DNA of 64,000 nucleotides from Scytonema hofmannii PCC 7110 (GTDB lineage: Bacteria > Cyanobacteriota > Cyanobacteriia > Cyanobacteriales > Nostocaceae), in assembly GCF_000346485.2 (NCBI RefSeq), contig NZ_KQ976354.1, forward strand, positions 8,977,333-9,041,332, read 5' to 3'. Numbering within the stretch: position 1 is the first letter of the stretch; each line of letters opens with the position of its first letter. The notes beneath the pieces were generated by a model, which was given only the letters and a program-made list of their open reading frames with translations, had not been told where the DNA came from and did no database searches. The translations under genes and the position numbers were made by a program. Positions 44,208 to 53,942 of this stretch are shown here, piece after piece.

Positions 44208-44661
44208 GCTATTTCTGCCAAAGCATCATTTTCAATAGGAAGAAACTGTTCTTACTTTGTTACACTTCAGTTGCGATGATATTGGAGTCGGTACATAGAC
44301 AAATTTCATTTCTCCTCATCTGCTGTTTTGAACCATAGGCAGGAGTTTTTTATTCATGGAGGAAAAAATAGGTGGTAGATGCAATTGCCCAAAAAGCAAT
44401 CTTGCGATTAACCCAAATTATTCATGTTGGAAAAAATATCATCATCTAGAGCTAGAGTATGTGACTAAAATCACGATACCTTGACACTTGCATCACATTA
44501 CTTAAGTCAAAAAGATGGTTCATTTTATTCTTTAAACTAAAGTGACTTTAGTGAAAACAAAACATTTTTGTTAATTGTTATGAGTGTAGGATATTGCATG
44601 AAAAAATAATGAAAAAATAATGAGAGAAACCTCATGATGTATGAAAAATTTTTTGATAGTC
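44208..44661. other. 454-bp intergenic region upstream of a candidate sRNA
   Basis: AT-rich with no supported gene. GTAGGATATTGCAT near 44616 is one half of an NtcA-like site but the TAC half is absent. Direct repeats of GAAAAAATAAT occur at about 44600-44622. Confidence 0.45.
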
Positions 44662-44752
44662 TAGAATTATGGAACGCAAAGGCAAAAGGCTGAAAGCCGC
44701 TACGATCCCTATCTCGTCATGGAAAAGGGTTTTACCTAAGGCCCTTTTCTCT
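44662..44752 (+). ncRNA. Candidate small RNA with promoter and terminator-like hairpin
   Basis: TAGAAT (44662-44667) is a good -10 box. About 7 bases on begins a gene-free stretch of roughly 75 nt ending in GAAAAGGG-(12 nt)-CCCTTTTC followed by TCTTTTC. The layout promoter / short transcript / hairpin with T-rich tail is that of a bacterial sRNA. No reading frame fits. I cannot match it to a named RNA. Confidence 0.4.
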
Positions 44753-45211
44753 TTTCATTCCCTAACTTCGTTGCAAATTCCAATTGGATTTTGCAATCTT
44801 TTCTAATCATTGAAACTTCTATTTTGAAAGCGTTTAAAGCAGACATTGGAGGTATTCTACAAATCGCAGAGCCAGATACTTGTGAATTGCTGTTCTCGAT
44901 GTTTTGCAGTGGGTGTGGTTGACAAACTCCACACCCTATTTATTTGGAAGTCCCTAAGAGGATGTTTTAAAAGGGTCTTTTTCTCTCATACTGAGGACAG
45001 TGCGATCGCTACATCTCAATAATTATTCCCGCAGACAGTACTACCTTAGAGGTAGGTAATAAATGCTACTTTTGGAGGAGAAAAGTTCCTGGTAAATTAA
45101 ACATACTTTAGTTATTCCTCTTCAGTGCAGGGTTCTTTCTTCTTCAGAACAGGGTGTACTCTTTTTCAAACTTTGTCTGACCTTTTATTCAGTTGGGTGT
45201 ATCTACTTTTT
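44753..45211. other. 459-bp intergenic region with a terminator-like hairpin
   Basis: GGGTGTGG-(10 nt)-CCACACCC at 44911-44936, followed by TATTTATTT, could terminate transcription in the plus direction. The rest, up to the convergent SMP-30-like gene, shows no gene. Confidence 0.5.
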
Positions 45212-46099
45212 TCATTGAGTCAAAGACTGAAAATGATAGGAAGGTAGCCCAGCAATATCGGTTTGCACTTCAAACAAGTCGCCAGAAGAAACACTTTTGT
45301 CAATTTCTGCTTGACTAAGCCCTACAGAGGCAGTTGTGATATAAAGTAATTTTAAATCTTCGCCAACGAAAGTGCAGTTGGTTGGAGATTTTACAGGGAA
45401 TTTTACTCGCAAAATCTCTTTACCTGTGGAATCAAAGCGAATCACACATCCTCCTTCCCACATTGCTGACCAAATATGCCCTTCACTATCTACGGTTAAT
45501 CCATCGGGAAAAAAGGGCGCTTTTGTTAAATCAACAAATATGCGACGGTTGCTAATTTTACCTGTTGGTGCATCAAAGTCATAAGCATAAATTTTTTGCT
45601 GCTCGGAATCGGTTAGGTAAAATACTTTTTCGTTGGGACTCCAGCCTAAACCGTTGGAAACCGTCAATCCTGTTTCCATTAAATGGAGTGAGTTGTCGGG
45701 GTCATACCGATAGAGACTGGCTTGAGATTTTTCTTGACTCATTGAACCAAACCAAAAGCGACCTTGAGGGTCACATTTGCCATCGTTAAAGCGGTTACTG
45801 GGCTTATCTGCTTCAACTTGGATGATTGGTGTAATTTCTCCTGTGTGGGTGTTGAGAAATGCTAAGCGATCGCGTTGCGCCATAATTAACCGATTTGCAC
45901 CTGCAAGCGCCACACAACCAACAACATCTCCAACATCAAAAAACGAGTTTTGCCCAGTGACAGGGTTGAATTGATGGACTCGGTAGTTATAAATATCGAC
46001 CCAGTAAAGCAGCTTTTGGGTTGCATCCCAAACCGGGCTTTCTCCCAAACGGGCGCGTGCGGCTAAAACGTTGTTTGGTTGGTATTGAGGGGTATTCAT
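45212..46099 (-). CDS. SMP-30/gluconolactonase-family sugar lactone hydrolase
   Basis: A 295-residue six-bladed beta-propeller from the ATG at 46099. Family features are ARLGESPVWDATQKLLYWVD (metal Glu in GESP), RFNDGKCDPQGRFWFGSM, LTVSNGLGWSPNEKVFYLTD and FPDGLTVDSEGHIWSAMW, which together supply the calcium/zinc ligands Glu, Asn and Asp. The enzyme hydrolyses sugar lactones such as gluconolactone. Reading on to 46246 would add about 49 residues that look unlike the family and contain a dispersed repeat, so the shorter start is preferred. Confidence 0.87.
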   Translation of the reverse strand: MNTPQYQPNNVLAARARLGESPVWDATQKLLYWVDIYNYRVHQFNPVTGQNSFFDVGDVVGCVALAGANRLIMAQRDRLAFLNTHTGEITPIIQVEADKPSNRFNDGKCDPQGRFWFGSMSQEKSQASLYRYDPDNSLHLMETGLTVSNGLGWSPNEKVFYLTDSEQQKIYAYDFDAPTGKISNRRIFVDLTKAPFFPDGLTVDSEGHIWSAMWEGGCVIRFDSTGKEILRVKFPVKSPTNCTFVGEDLKLLYITTASVGLSQAEIDKSVSSGDLFEVQTDIAGLPSYHFQSLTQ

Positions 46100-46272
46100 A
46101 ATTACTTGGAGAATAAGCTTCCGCAAAGCGTTAAGGCGTAACAACATATCGCAGTAAATCGGAGTCAACCCCAAAACAAAACGATTGTTCATTTGTTTCG
46201 CAGTCTGATTGACGGTAGTAACTGATTCGTTGGTCAAACAAATCAATTCTCTGAGGACACCGTTTCTAGACC

Positions 46273-46662
46273 CTACCGCCTACGCCGTAACGGTTTACCT
46301 TGTTTGATATGTTTTTCATCCAACCATCCCATTGAGACAGCAGACTCCAAACTATGACCATGATCGGCAAGGAATGACGCAGTTCTCTCTAATAAGATTT
46401 TGTGTACCTGTTCCTTCTTCATAAAACGAGTTATTTGAAAGTCAGATGCTCGATTCTTAATTACGATTGCTGCGTTTTTATCTGCCTGCCATACCTCCCC
46501 ATCAAAGGTGAAGAATCGTTCCGCAATACGTTTCCCTAGTAACGTGCCATTGCGATGATCGACCTGTGAAGAGCAGGCATTGATTAATGTAACTTTTGCA
46601 CCTTTGCGAATAGATATTTCATCTAAATATTCAGTTGTCTGGACTACTTTCTTCCGTGCCAT
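46273..46662 (-). pseudogene. C-terminal fragment of a TnpB-like protein from an IS607-type element
   Basis: A 129-codon frame with VTLINACSSQVDHRNGTLLG, FFTFDGEVWQADKNAAIVIK and a basic end (KQGKPLRRRR). The order C..Q.D....G followed by F.....G....D.NAA.. matches the zinc-ribbon/RuvC-III end of cyanobacterial TnpB proteins, with D-K-N-A-A as the third RuvC acidic site. The N-terminal three quarters, including RuvC-I and II, is missing. It follows the broken IS607 tnpA by 21 bp. Not expected to be an active nuclease. Confidence 0.65.
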
Positions 46663-46683
46663 TGGTGTACTCAGTTCCGTGCA

Positions 46684-47286
46684 TTAACTACACAATCCTA
46701 CGTTTGACTCCGAATTAACAATCTCTTTTTCCATCTTTTTTTCAGATTTACGTAAAAAGTACAATCTTGAACTGAAACAATGCATGATACTCATAAAATC
46801 TTGCATTAGTTCTTGTTGTGGGCTTAGTTCGGCGTTATTGAGAACAGTAATAGTACAATTGTGCAATTGGCAAAACCACTCTATAAACTCAAATCCGAAA
46901 CGACATCATCGATCTTTGTGTGCAACGACTCTCTCTTTAACCGAACCTTTGGTTACGTCCTCCATCAGGGCTATGAATTTTTTCCTTTTAAAGTTCATCC
47001 CTGACCCCATCTCAGATATACAAATACAGTTAGGGTAATTTTTCCCTAAATAATTAATTTGCTTCTCAAGTTCTGGTTTTTGGTTGCTTGTTGAAATTCT
47101 GGCGTACAGAACTACAATTCTTGTGTCTGTTCCCCCTTTAATGCGTTCTCAGGAGGCTTGACTATAACGCCTGTGACCGCCTGGGGAACGTACATATTCT
47201 ATTTTTCCGGCGTCTGCCCAGTCAACCAGGGTCTTAGGGTGATAGCCATATTGTTTGTAAACGTGTTGTGGCGATAAGTATTGCAT
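46684..47286 (-). pseudogene. IS607-family serine recombinase (tnpA), inactivated by two stops
   Basis: Reading from ATG at 47286: MQYLSPQHVYKQYGYHPKTL, then DWADAGKIEYVRSPGGHRRY (MerR-like HTH), a TGA at 47151-47149, VVLYARISTSNQKPELEKQI (catalytic Ser of the resolvase domain), VVAHKDR, a TGA at 46908-46906, then FGFEFIEWFCQLH and AELSPQQELMQDFMSIMHCF. Both stops interrupt otherwise collinear homology. IS607 TnpA is a serine transposase using little target specificity. The element is therefore dead. Confidence 0.8.
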
Positions 47287-47290
47287 CACT

Positions 47291-47325
47291 AAAATGGAGT
47301 TAAATATTACGGTTAACTCCATTTT
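47291..47325. repeat. 13-bp inverted repeat at the IS607 relic start
   Basis: AAAATGGAGTTAA and TTAACTCCATTTT separated by 9 bp, 5 bp upstream of the tnpA start codon. Probably the TnpA operator or the left-end region of the element. Confidence 0.65.
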
Positions 47326-47380
47326 ACTCCTAATTAAAGCTACCTAAGCTAATGGGATTTCCAAGAAATAAATTATTCAT

Positions 47381-47442
47381 CTTGTGGTGCGGGCGTCCTG
47401 CCCGTTACTAATAGAGGACGGGCGGGACGCCCGTTCCACAAG
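47381..47442. repeat. Long GC-rich inverted repeat after the CSP41-like gene
   Basis: CTTGTGG-TGCGGGCGTCC-TGCCCGT pairs with ACGGGCGGGACGCCCG-TTCCACAAG around a 12-nt loop. It lies 5 bp past the stop of the minus-strand gene at 47447 and could end its transcript. Composition marks it as a dispersed palindromic repeat. Confidence 0.75.
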
Positions 47443-47446
47443 AAAT

Positions 47447-48382
47447 TCATAAAGACTGTAGAATTTCTTCATCTACTGAAAAATCTATTTCCGAGCGATC
47501 TCGACCAGAAGTCAGATAATCATTTTGGTAAGAGTCTTTGAGACCGGAAATCAGGTCATATTCGGGTTGCCAATTTAATTGTGTTTTTGCTTTATCCACT
47601 GAGGCGAAAAAGTGCTGTGGGCGCAAGGGAAAGGCTTTGCGCTTGCCGAAATCAAATTTTTTGGGGTCGTAATGTACGATTTTGATTTCCAGAGCTTCAA
47701 TGCCAGCCGCCACAGCACAAGCGCGGGCTAAGCCATCAAATGTAACGTAGCGATCGCCGGATACATTGTAAATTTGTTTGACTGCATTCGGATTGCCCAA
47801 AACTTTGGACATTGCTGTTGCCAAGTCTTTAACGTGTCCAAATTGGGTAATGTGTAAGCCATTACCGGGAATGGGGATGGGACGATCGCGAGTGATTCTG
47901 TCAAAAAACCAAGCTTCCAGATCGTTGTAATTTAGAGCACCGTAAATGTAGGTAGGACGGATGGAGGTAAAAGGCAATCCCAGTTGTGTGAGGTAAGCCT
48001 CTGTTTCGTGCTTACCGAGATGGCGACTTTTGGGATCGATAGTATCCCCTTCTACATGAGGCATTTGGTCGGATTTAAGATACACCCCAGCCGAACTCAT
48101 GTATACAAAATGTTGTATCCGGTCTTGAAAAATTTCCGCAAGTGGTTGAGTATCAGAAAGTTCCCTTCCGTTATTGTCAAAGATGACATCAAAATTTTCG
48201 TGGGATAATTTCTCCTTGAGTTGAGTAGCATCAGTGCGATCGCCTGTAATTTGTCCTACCCCTTCTACTGGTACCGGACGATTACCACGATTGAACAGAA
48301 TAACTTCATGCCCCTGTTCCACTAGTAGTTTAGTTAGGTAAACACCAATGAACCGAGTGCCACCCACAATAAGAATTCTCAT
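47447..48382 (-). CDS. NAD-dependent epimerase/dehydratase-like protein, CSP41 type
   Basis: A 311-residue short-chain-dehydrogenase-like protein with Rossmann motif GGTRFIG (residues 7-13) and FNRGNRPVPVEGV. The fuller pattern (DNNGRELSDTQPLAEIF, YMSSAGVYLKSDQMPHVEGD, GHVKDLATAMSKVLGNP, CAVAAGIEALEIKIVHYDPK) is that of chloroplast CSP41 RNA-binding proteins and their cyanobacterial homologues. The usual catalytic Y-x3-K is replaced (SRHLGKHE region), so it is more likely an RNA-binding or structural protein than a sugar epimerase. Confidence 0.8.
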   Translation of the reverse strand: MRILIVGGTRFIGVYLTKLLVEQGHEVILFNRGNRPVPVEGVGQITGDRTDATQLKEKLSHENFDVIFDNNGRELSDTQPLAEIFQDRIQHFVYMSSAGVYLKSDQMPHVEGDTIDPKSRHLGKHETEAYLTQLGLPFTSIRPTYIYGALNYNDLEAWFFDRITRDRPIPIPGNGLHITQFGHVKDLATAMSKVLGNPNAVKQIYNVSGDRYVTFDGLARACAVAAGIEALEIKIVHYDPKKFDFGKRKAFPLRPQHFFASVDKAKTQLNWQPEYDLISGLKDSYQNDYLTSGRDRSEIDFSVDEEILQSL

Positions 48383-48664
48383 AAATTGTCATTTCCTTCG
48401 TCAGTTAATTTATGGACTGACCCAATTTGAGAGTATCAGGTTGTGGTGTTTCCCTGGAACCTCCGTTGAGAGGATTACGTCTTTTGGTAACAATGGGGCA
48501 GTTCCCATGAATGAGTTTCGTGCGGGAAACTTTATGAAGTCTGAAGGATAAAGGATAAAGGATGAAAACAATAAGGTGTAAAGGATAAACAATGAAATAC
48601 TTTATACTTCATCCTTTAGGTGACTGACCGAAACGTGTTCTCTACCAAATACTCATAGTTAGCT

Positions 48665-49807
48665 GTGCCCTTGAAGTATGCCTTGGTTCATGAATGGCTG
48701 ACACCGAAAGCCACTGGTGGTTCGGAACTAGTTGTGCAAGAGGTTCTCAATCACGTTGATGCTGATTTATACGCTCTCATCGACTTTGAATCCATCAATC
48801 CCAAAAGCTATTTATACAAGCGGAAAATTGGCACAACATTTCTTCAGCATCTCCCATTTGCCCGAAAAGGTGTACAAAAATACTTACCTTTGTTGCCACT
48901 AGCCATAGAACAGCTAGATTTGCGGGAATATGAGGTTATTCTGTCTTCATCTCACGCTGTTGCTAAAGGAGTCCTGACCACACCCGATCAAGTACACATT
49001 TGTTACTGTCACAGTCCCATGCGTTATGCCTGGGATCTCACCTTTGATTATCTAAATCACAGTAAGCTAGGTAATGGTATCCCTGGTTGGTTGACACGCT
49101 ATTTGCTGCACGATCTACGCCAATGGGATGTATCGACAGCGAATCGCGTGGATTACTTTATCGCTAACTCTAAGCATACAGCTCGCCGTATCTGGCGCTG
49201 CTATCGACGAGAAGCGGAAGTTATTTACCCACCAGTTAATGTTGACAGTTGTCCATTTTTGCCTCACAAGGAGGAATTCTACCTAATCGTTTCCCGATTG
49301 GTAACTTATAAACAAGTATCGTTAATAGTCAGGGCATTTAATAAACTGCAACTCCCGTTAGTCATAATTGGAACAGGACCAGAGATGAAAACGATCCGCA
49401 GGATAGCAAACAGCAATATACAAGTACTGGGCTGGCAACCCGATGATGTTGTGAAAAAGTATATGGCAAATGCCAAAGGATTTGTATATGCAGCCTGTGA
49501 AGATTTTGGGATTGCCTTAGTAGAGGCGCAAGCTTGCGGCACTCCAGTGATCGCCTACGGTGCAGGAGGAGCGCTGGAAACAGTGCGAGATTTGCGATCA
49601 GCAGGTGATAGGGGAACTGGTATATTTTTCCAGGAGCAAACTGAAGCCGCACTAGTAGACGCAGTAGAAACCTTTGAAGCGTATCGAGGGAAATTCAATC
49701 CTGAGTATGCCCGAGTTCATGCTACGCAGTTTTCCCCGCAAATCTTTGCCAAGCGCTACCTAGGCTTCTTAAATATATGTATAGAAAAAAGACCATTACC
49801 CAATTGA
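48665..49807 (+). CDS. Family 4 glycosyltransferase
   Basis: A 380-residue GT-B enzyme with GTG start (MPLKYALVHEWLTPKATGGS). The C-terminal nucleotide-sugar domain has YLIVSRLVTYKQVSLIVRAF, LPLVIIGTGPEMKTIRR and the E-x7-E site CEDFGIALVEAQACGTPVIA. A distinctive middle segment (ICYCHSPMRYAWDLTFDY) is found in cyanobacterial GT4 enzymes for exopolysaccharide. It precedes the sugar transferase, gmd and fcl on the same strand, so it probably adds a mannose or similar residue to a cell-surface polysaccharide repeat unit. Confidence 0.88.
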   Translation: MPLKYALVHEWLTPKATGGSELVVQEVLNHVDADLYALIDFESINPKSYLYKRKIGTTFLQHLPFARKGVQKYLPLLPLAIEQLDLREYEVILSSSHAVAKGVLTTPDQVHICYCHSPMRYAWDLTFDYLNHSKLGNGIPGWLTRYLLHDLRQWDVSTANRVDYFIANSKHTARRIWRCYRREAEVIYPPVNVDSCPFLPHKEEFYLIVSRLVTYKQVSLIVRAFNKLQLPLVIIGTGPEMKTIRRIANSNIQVLGWQPDDVVKKYMANAKGFVYAACEDFGIALVEAQACGTPVIAYGAGGALETVRDLRSAGDRGTGIFFQEQTEAALVDAVETFEAYRGKFNPEYARVHATQFSPQIFAKRYLGFLNICIEKRPLPN

Positions 49808-49820
49808 TGGTCTTGTTTTG

Positions 49821-49849
49821 CTAAGGATTGGCAATTTGCCAATCCTTAG
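49821..49849 (+). terminator. 13-bp perfect hairpin between GT4 and sugar transferase genes
   Basis: CTAAGGATTGGCA and TGCCAATCCTTAG around an ATT loop, followed by CAACTCCTTTT. It could attenuate or end the GT4 transcript. Confidence 0.6.
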
Positions 49850-49904
49850 CAACTCCTTTTAGCTTTAAGATTGGGACTATGTGTGGTGTGGATTGTTAAG
49901 GAGT

Positions 49905-50639
49905 ATGATGACTGCCCAGAGCTCACTCCTCTCCGGGAAGCGCTCGCGTACCTTCTTTAAACGCGGTCAACCAAAAAAGACGCCTCGAATAAAACCCAAA
50001 GGTTTGTCTTTCCAGGCTGTAAACGGAGAGTTTGCCAAGCGACTATTCGACATTGTGTTTTCGCTATTGGTACTTATTTTGTTTTCCCCAGTGTATTTAC
50101 TCTTGGGCTTGCTGATTGCTTTAAGCTCGAATGGTCCAATTTTTTATATTCAGGAACGGGTCGGTAAAAATTACAAACCTTTTAATTGTATTAAATTCCG
50201 AACAATGGTAACCAATGCCGATGAAGTTCTCGTTCAAATAATGGAAACATCGCCTCATCTGCGAGATGAGTTTGAGACAAACTTTAAGCTCAAACACGAT
50301 CCGCGTATTACCAAGATTGGTCGTTTTTTGCGAATTACTAGCTTGGATGAATTTCCCCAGTTCTGGAATGTATTAAAAGGAGACATGAGTGTTGTAGGTC
50401 CGCGACCTTTAGTAGAAGAAGAGTTACCGAAATATGGTTGTTACATAGACCAGATTCTCACAATCAGACCGGGAATTACTGGATTGTGGCAAGTCTCCGG
50501 ACGTAATGATATTCCTTATCCGCGACGGATTCAGATAGATCTGCATTATGTCAAATTCCGTAACTTATGGTTGGATTTGTGGATAATTTTTAAAACTATC
50601 GGCGTTGTCATTATTCCTAAAAATAATGGAGCGTATTGA
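49905..50639 (+). CDS. Polyprenyl-phosphate sugar-1-phosphate transferase (priming glycosyltransferase)
   Basis: A 244-residue WbaP/WcaJ-type enzyme that loads the first sugar phosphate on undecaprenyl phosphate. The start ATGATG at 49905/49908 follows AAGGAG. After a basic N-terminus comes one membrane helix (LFDIVFSLLVLILFSPVYLL) and the catalytic domain with GPIFYIQERVGKNYKPFNCI, KFRTM, LRITSLDEFPQFWNVLKGDM, SVVGPRP and LTIRPGITGLWQVSGRNDI. It lacks the N-terminal multi-helix domain, as in short PglC-like forms. It initiates the polysaccharide made by this cluster. Confidence 0.92.
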   Translation: MMTAQSSLLSGKRSRTFFKRGQPKKTPRIKPKGLSFQAVNGEFAKRLFDIVFSLLVLILFSPVYLLLGLLIALSSNGPIFYIQERVGKNYKPFNCIKFRTMVTNADEVLVQIMETSPHLRDEFETNFKLKHDPRITKIGRFLRITSLDEFPQFWNVLKGDMSVVGPRPLVEEELPKYGCYIDQILTIRPGITGLWQVSGRNDIPYPRRIQIDLHYVKFRNLWLDLWIIFKTIGVVIIPKNNGAY

Positions 50640-50676
50640 TATTGCGTCGATCTAGCTAATATCCTGAATAAATTAC

Positions 50677-50764
50677 AAAGTCAAAAGTCAAAATTGGATG
50701 AGGAACTTTTTTTGACTTTTGACTTTTTGCCAGATCCCCGGTTTCTAGGAGAAGTCGGGGATCT
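50677..50764 (+). terminator. Two consecutive hairpins after the sugar transferase gene
   Basis: AAAGTCAAAAGTCAAAA and its perfect 17-bp complement (50710-50726), then AGATCCCCGGTTTCT-AGG-AGAAGTCGGGGATCT (50732-50764, two mismatches). Both precede AT-rich DNA. The second belongs to the GATCCCCGACTTCT hairpin family also found at 56234. Likely transcript end; both are dispersed repeats. Confidence 0.6.
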
Positions 50765-51041
50765 AATCTACTCAAATTTTCATACAATCTTAACGAAAAT
50801 CTATTATATTATGAATTTTCAGTAAAGATTACAAAAAAGTTACAAAAACAATGAAACTTTTTTCGTTATGTTAGGTAAGCCCTACAGCGAGCATTCAATT
50901 CAGCAGATTTACTTATGTCAACAAGCTAAGGTGCCAGTGAGACTCGTAGGTTTCCCGTTGGGCAATTGTACAAATACCTGTTAGGTTATACCAGAGTTTT
51001 CTGTAAACATTGTAAGCAGTAACAACAAGGAATAATTAAGC

Positions 51042-52121
51042 ATGACGCAACGGAAACGAGCTTTAATTACTGGTATTACCGGTCAAGATGGTTCATACCT
51101 GAGCGAGTTTTTGCTAGAGCAAGGTTACGAAGTTCACGGTATCATCCGTCGAACTTCAACTTTTAATACAGACCGTATCGATCACCTGTATGAAGACCCT
51201 CATAAAGAGGGAGTACGATTACTTCTCCACTACGGGGACTTAACAGACGGTACCACTCTGCGCCGCATTCTCGAAGACGTTCAGCCAGTGGAAATTTATA
51301 ACTTAGGTGCTCAATCTCACGTTCGGGTCAGCTTTGATTCGCCAGAATACACAGTGGATTCAGTGGGAATGGGAACCTTACGTCTGTTAGAAGCAATTCG
51401 CGACTATCAGCACCGCACTGGCATTCAAGTGAAATTTTACCAAGCGGGTTCTTCGGAAATGTATGGTTTGGTACAAGAAATCCCACAGAAAGAGACCACA
51501 CGGTTTTATCCCCGCAGCCCTTACGCCTGTGCTAAGGTTTACGCTCACTGGCAAACAGTCAATTACCGGGAATCATTCGGGATGTTTGCTTGTAATGGTA
51601 TTCTTTTCAATCATGAGTCACCCAGACGGGGTGAAACTTTTGTGACGCGCAAAATTACAATGGCAGTTGCCAGAATTTTTGCAGGCAAGCAGAAAAATCT
51701 TTACATGGGTAATCTAGATGCCAAGCGTGATTGGGGCTATGCCAAAGATTACGTGAGAGCCATGTGGTTGATGCTACAGCAAGATGAGGCAGATGATTAC
51801 GTCATTGCAACTGGCGAAACTCATGCGGTACGGGAGTTTTTAGAACTGGCATTTGGTTACGTCAATCTCGATTGGCAAGACTATGTGGAGTTTGATGAGC
51901 GCTATCTTCGTCCGGCGGAAGTCGATTTGTTGATTGGGGATGCTACGAAAGCGCAGCAAAAGTTAAACTGGACACCGTCGGTAACATTTGAGCAACTGGT
52001 TGCCATCATGGTAGAAGCTGACCTGCAAGCATTGGGTCTCACCTCACCAAATGGTAAAGTCGCAAAGGTATTACAAGACAATGCCATGATTCGGCAAGAA
52101 CTGGGTGTGCTCCACTTTTAA
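51042..52121 (+). CDS. gmd: GDP-mannose 4,6-dehydratase
   Basis: A 359-residue NADP-dependent enzyme converting GDP-D-mannose to GDP-4-keto-6-deoxymannose. Motifs are [20 protein letters not shown] (cofactor site), [39 protein letters not shown], the catalytic Y-x3-K in [12 protein letters not shown], and [18 protein letters not shown]. Length and motifs are canonical. It lies 49 bp before fcl, the next enzyme of GDP-L-fucose synthesis. AAGGAATAATTAAGC upstream gives a ribosome-binding site. Confidence 0.96.
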   Translation: MTQRKRALITGITGQDGSYLSEFLLEQGYEVHGIIRRTSTFNTDRIDHLYEDPHKEGVRLLLHYGDLTDGTTLRRILEDVQPVEIYNLGAQSHVRVSFDSPEYTVDSVGMGTLRLLEAIRDYQHRTGIQVKFYQAGSSEMYGLVQEIPQKETTRFYPRSPYACAKVYAHWQTVNYRESFGMFACNGILFNHESPRRGETFVTRKITMAVARIFAGKQKNLYMGNLDAKRDWGYAKDYVRAMWLMLQQDEADDYVIATGETHAVREFLELAFGYVNLDWQDYVEFDERYLRPAEVDLLIGDATKAQQKLNWTPSVTFEQLVAIMVEADLQALGLTSPNGKVAKVLQDNAMIRQELGVLHF

Positions 52122-52170
52122 TGAGCGGTTAGCGATGAGCTATCAGCTTTTTCTACTATGAGGACAAAAA

Positions 52171-53115
52171 ATGAGCACCTTAGAACTTAAGAACAAACGT
52201 ATTCTCGTAACTGGTGGAGCCGGTTTTTTGGGGCGTCAAACCATCGCCCAACTCTCTCAAGCTGGCGCTGACCAAAATAAAATTACAGTCACGCGATCGC
52301 GTGACTGCGACTTGCGTCTATGGGAAAATTGTCAAAGAGCCGTCGATCAACAAGACATTGTCATTCACCTAGCCGCCCATGTCGGTGGAATTGGTCTTAA
52401 CCGTGAAAAACCAGCTGAATTGTTCTACGACAACTTAATGATGGGTACGCAGTTGATTCATGCTGCTTATCAAGCTGGAGTAGAAAAATTTATCTGTGTT
52501 GGTACCATCTGTGCCTATCCCAAATTTACCCCAGTTCCATTCAAAGAAGATGACCTGTGGAATGGCTACCCAGAGGAAACAAACGCGCCTTATGGAGTCG
52601 CCAAAAAAGCTCTTCTCGTTCAACTGCAAGCGTACCGCCAACAGTACAACTTTAATGGCATTTACCTGTTGCCAGTGAACTTGTACGGACCCGAAGACAA
52701 CTTTGACCCCAGAAGTTCTCATGTCATCCCAGCGTTAATTCGTAAAGTTTATGAAGCGCAGGTGAAAGGAGAAAAGAAACTTCCAGTTTGGGGTGACGGT
52801 AGCCCAACACGTGAGTTTTTATATTCAGAAGACGCGGCAAGAGGTATCGTTATGGGTACCCAATACTATAATGAATCTGAACCCGTCAACTTGGGAACGG
52901 GTTATGAAATTTCTATTCGCGACTTGATTCATCTCATATGTGAGTTAATGGAGTTTGAAGGCGAAATTGTTTGGGAAACAGATAAACCTAACGGTCAACC
53001 CCGCCGTTGTTTAGATACAGAACGAGCGAAACAAGCTTTTGGTTTCACTGCCCAAGTAGACTTTAAGCAAGGGCTAAAGAATACAATTGACTGGTGGCGT
53101 AAAAACCCTGCTTAA
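52171..53115 (+). CDS. fcl: GDP-L-fucose synthase
   Basis: A 314-residue epimerase/reductase converting the gmd product to GDP-L-fucose with NADPH. Cofactor motif [10 protein letters not shown] (residues 16-25); [20 protein letters not shown] is the family hallmark; the catalytic Tyr and Lys are in [11 protein letters not shown]. The terminal part ([20 protein letters not shown]) matches the family. Together with gmd it supplies fucose to the surface polysaccharide assembled by the GT4 and priming enzymes. Confidence 0.96.
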   Translation: MSTLELKNKRILVTGGAGFLGRQTIAQLSQAGADQNKITVTRSRDCDLRLWENCQRAVDQQDIVIHLAAHVGGIGLNREKPAELFYDNLMMGTQLIHAAYQAGVEKFICVGTICAYPKFTPVPFKEDDLWNGYPEETNAPYGVAKKALLVQLQAYRQQYNFNGIYLLPVNLYGPEDNFDPRSSHVIPALIRKVYEAQVKGEKKLPVWGDGSPTREFLYSEDAARGIVMGTQYYNESEPVNLGTGYEISIRDLIHLICELMEFEGEIVWETDKPNGQPRRCLDTERAKQAFGFTAQVDFKQGLKNTIDWWRKNPA

Positions 53116-53153
53116 TCATGTAACTCCCGCTCCGTAGGGTGGGCATTGCCCAC

Positions 53154-53279
53154 CTATTTGTTCAAAAATAAATCTACACAAACGCCAAAGTGGTCGGTAA
53201 CAGGATTACCGTTAGTTTTATAAGCTTGCCATTTATTCACATTTTGTACTCTTTTTGCCCATTCCAAACTCAGGCAAAT
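53154..53279 (-). pseudogene. C-terminal remnant of an endonuclease/exonuclease/phosphatase-family gene
   Basis: Minus-strand frame reads ICLSLEWAKRVQNVNKWQAY, then KTNGNPVTDHFGVCVDLFLN before stopping. S/T-DHFGVxVD is the conserved last motif (with catalytic His) of EEP/sphingomyelinase-like hydrolases. No upstream continuation exists, so only about 42 codons remain. Confidence 0.6.
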
Positions 53280-53327
53280 TAGGTTACCCACTTAACAAGA
53301 ACCTACTTTATGTCATTACAATTTTTA

Positions 53328-53942
53328 TCAAATATTCTTATTTATTTGCAACTCACATTGCTGAAAAACATAATTAACTGCAGCAAATAACTTATCTAAA
53401 TCCTGAATTACATAGATATTTTTATTTCGAGTAAAAACATCAGCAGTCAACTTGCCAAACTGCCATATTTTGCCATTAGAAACAATTCCAAAAACATTCA
53501 TTTGAAAATCATTATTTATTCGCTGTACTGCTATCATTTCAGCTAAGCACTGACCCCAACCTTCTTCAAATTTGTCTTGCTTTGCTTCAACCGTTAAAAA
53601 ATAGGGTTTATCAAAAACAATCGTTGCTAAAGGATTTCGCTGTGTCACCGTGTAATCTGGAACGCCTGATAAGTCTTCATCATAGACTAATGTTTCATGA
53701 CTCCAAAGTGTTAATTGACGACGATAAAGTTTCCAAACCTCTTTCAAGACTGGATAAATAAGATTTTCACAAATAGCATCTTCGGAATTATCAATAACTC
53801 CATCTGTAAATAACAAATCTAATTCTTCTTGGAAAGATTCTTTTACAGGAAAATCGACTTCCATTATAAAATTAGATTGTACGTACTTAATTTGAAACTT
53901 TTTAACAACTGCACTAATACTTTTGTAATTGCTAAATGCCAT
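53328..53942 (-). CDS. Hypothetical protein with PD-(D/E)XK nuclease-like core
   Basis: A 204-residue cyanobacterial protein. The central part fits a restriction-nuclease core: LSGVPDYTVTQRNPLATIVF with PD, then PYFLTVEAKQDKFEEGWGQC with E-A-K, then LAEMIAVQRINND. The N-terminal half is predicted helix/strand without known signature. Homologues are widespread but uncharacterised, and whether it cuts DNA is unknown. It is AT-rich and convergent with fcl across the EEP remnant. Confidence 0.7.
   Translation of the reverse strand: MAFSNYKSISAVVKKFQIKYVQSNFIMEVDFPVKESFQEELDLLFTDGVIDNSEDAICENLIYPVLKEVWKLYRRQLTLWSHETLVYDEDLSGVPDYTVTQRNPLATIVFDKPYFLTVEAKQDKFEEGWGQCLAEMIAVQRINNDFQMNVFGIVSNGKIWQFGKLTADVFTRNKNIYVIQDLDKLFAAVNYVFQQCELQINKNI

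Noticed and set aside
44616-44629. NtcA-like site GTAGGATATTGCAT upstream of the candidate sRNA
   Set aside because: The second half-site is CAT rather than TAC and the distance to the -10 box is wrong.
45212-46246. Longer start for the SMP-30-like protein at 46246
   Set aside because: The extra 49 residues do not resemble the family and include a dispersed repeat.
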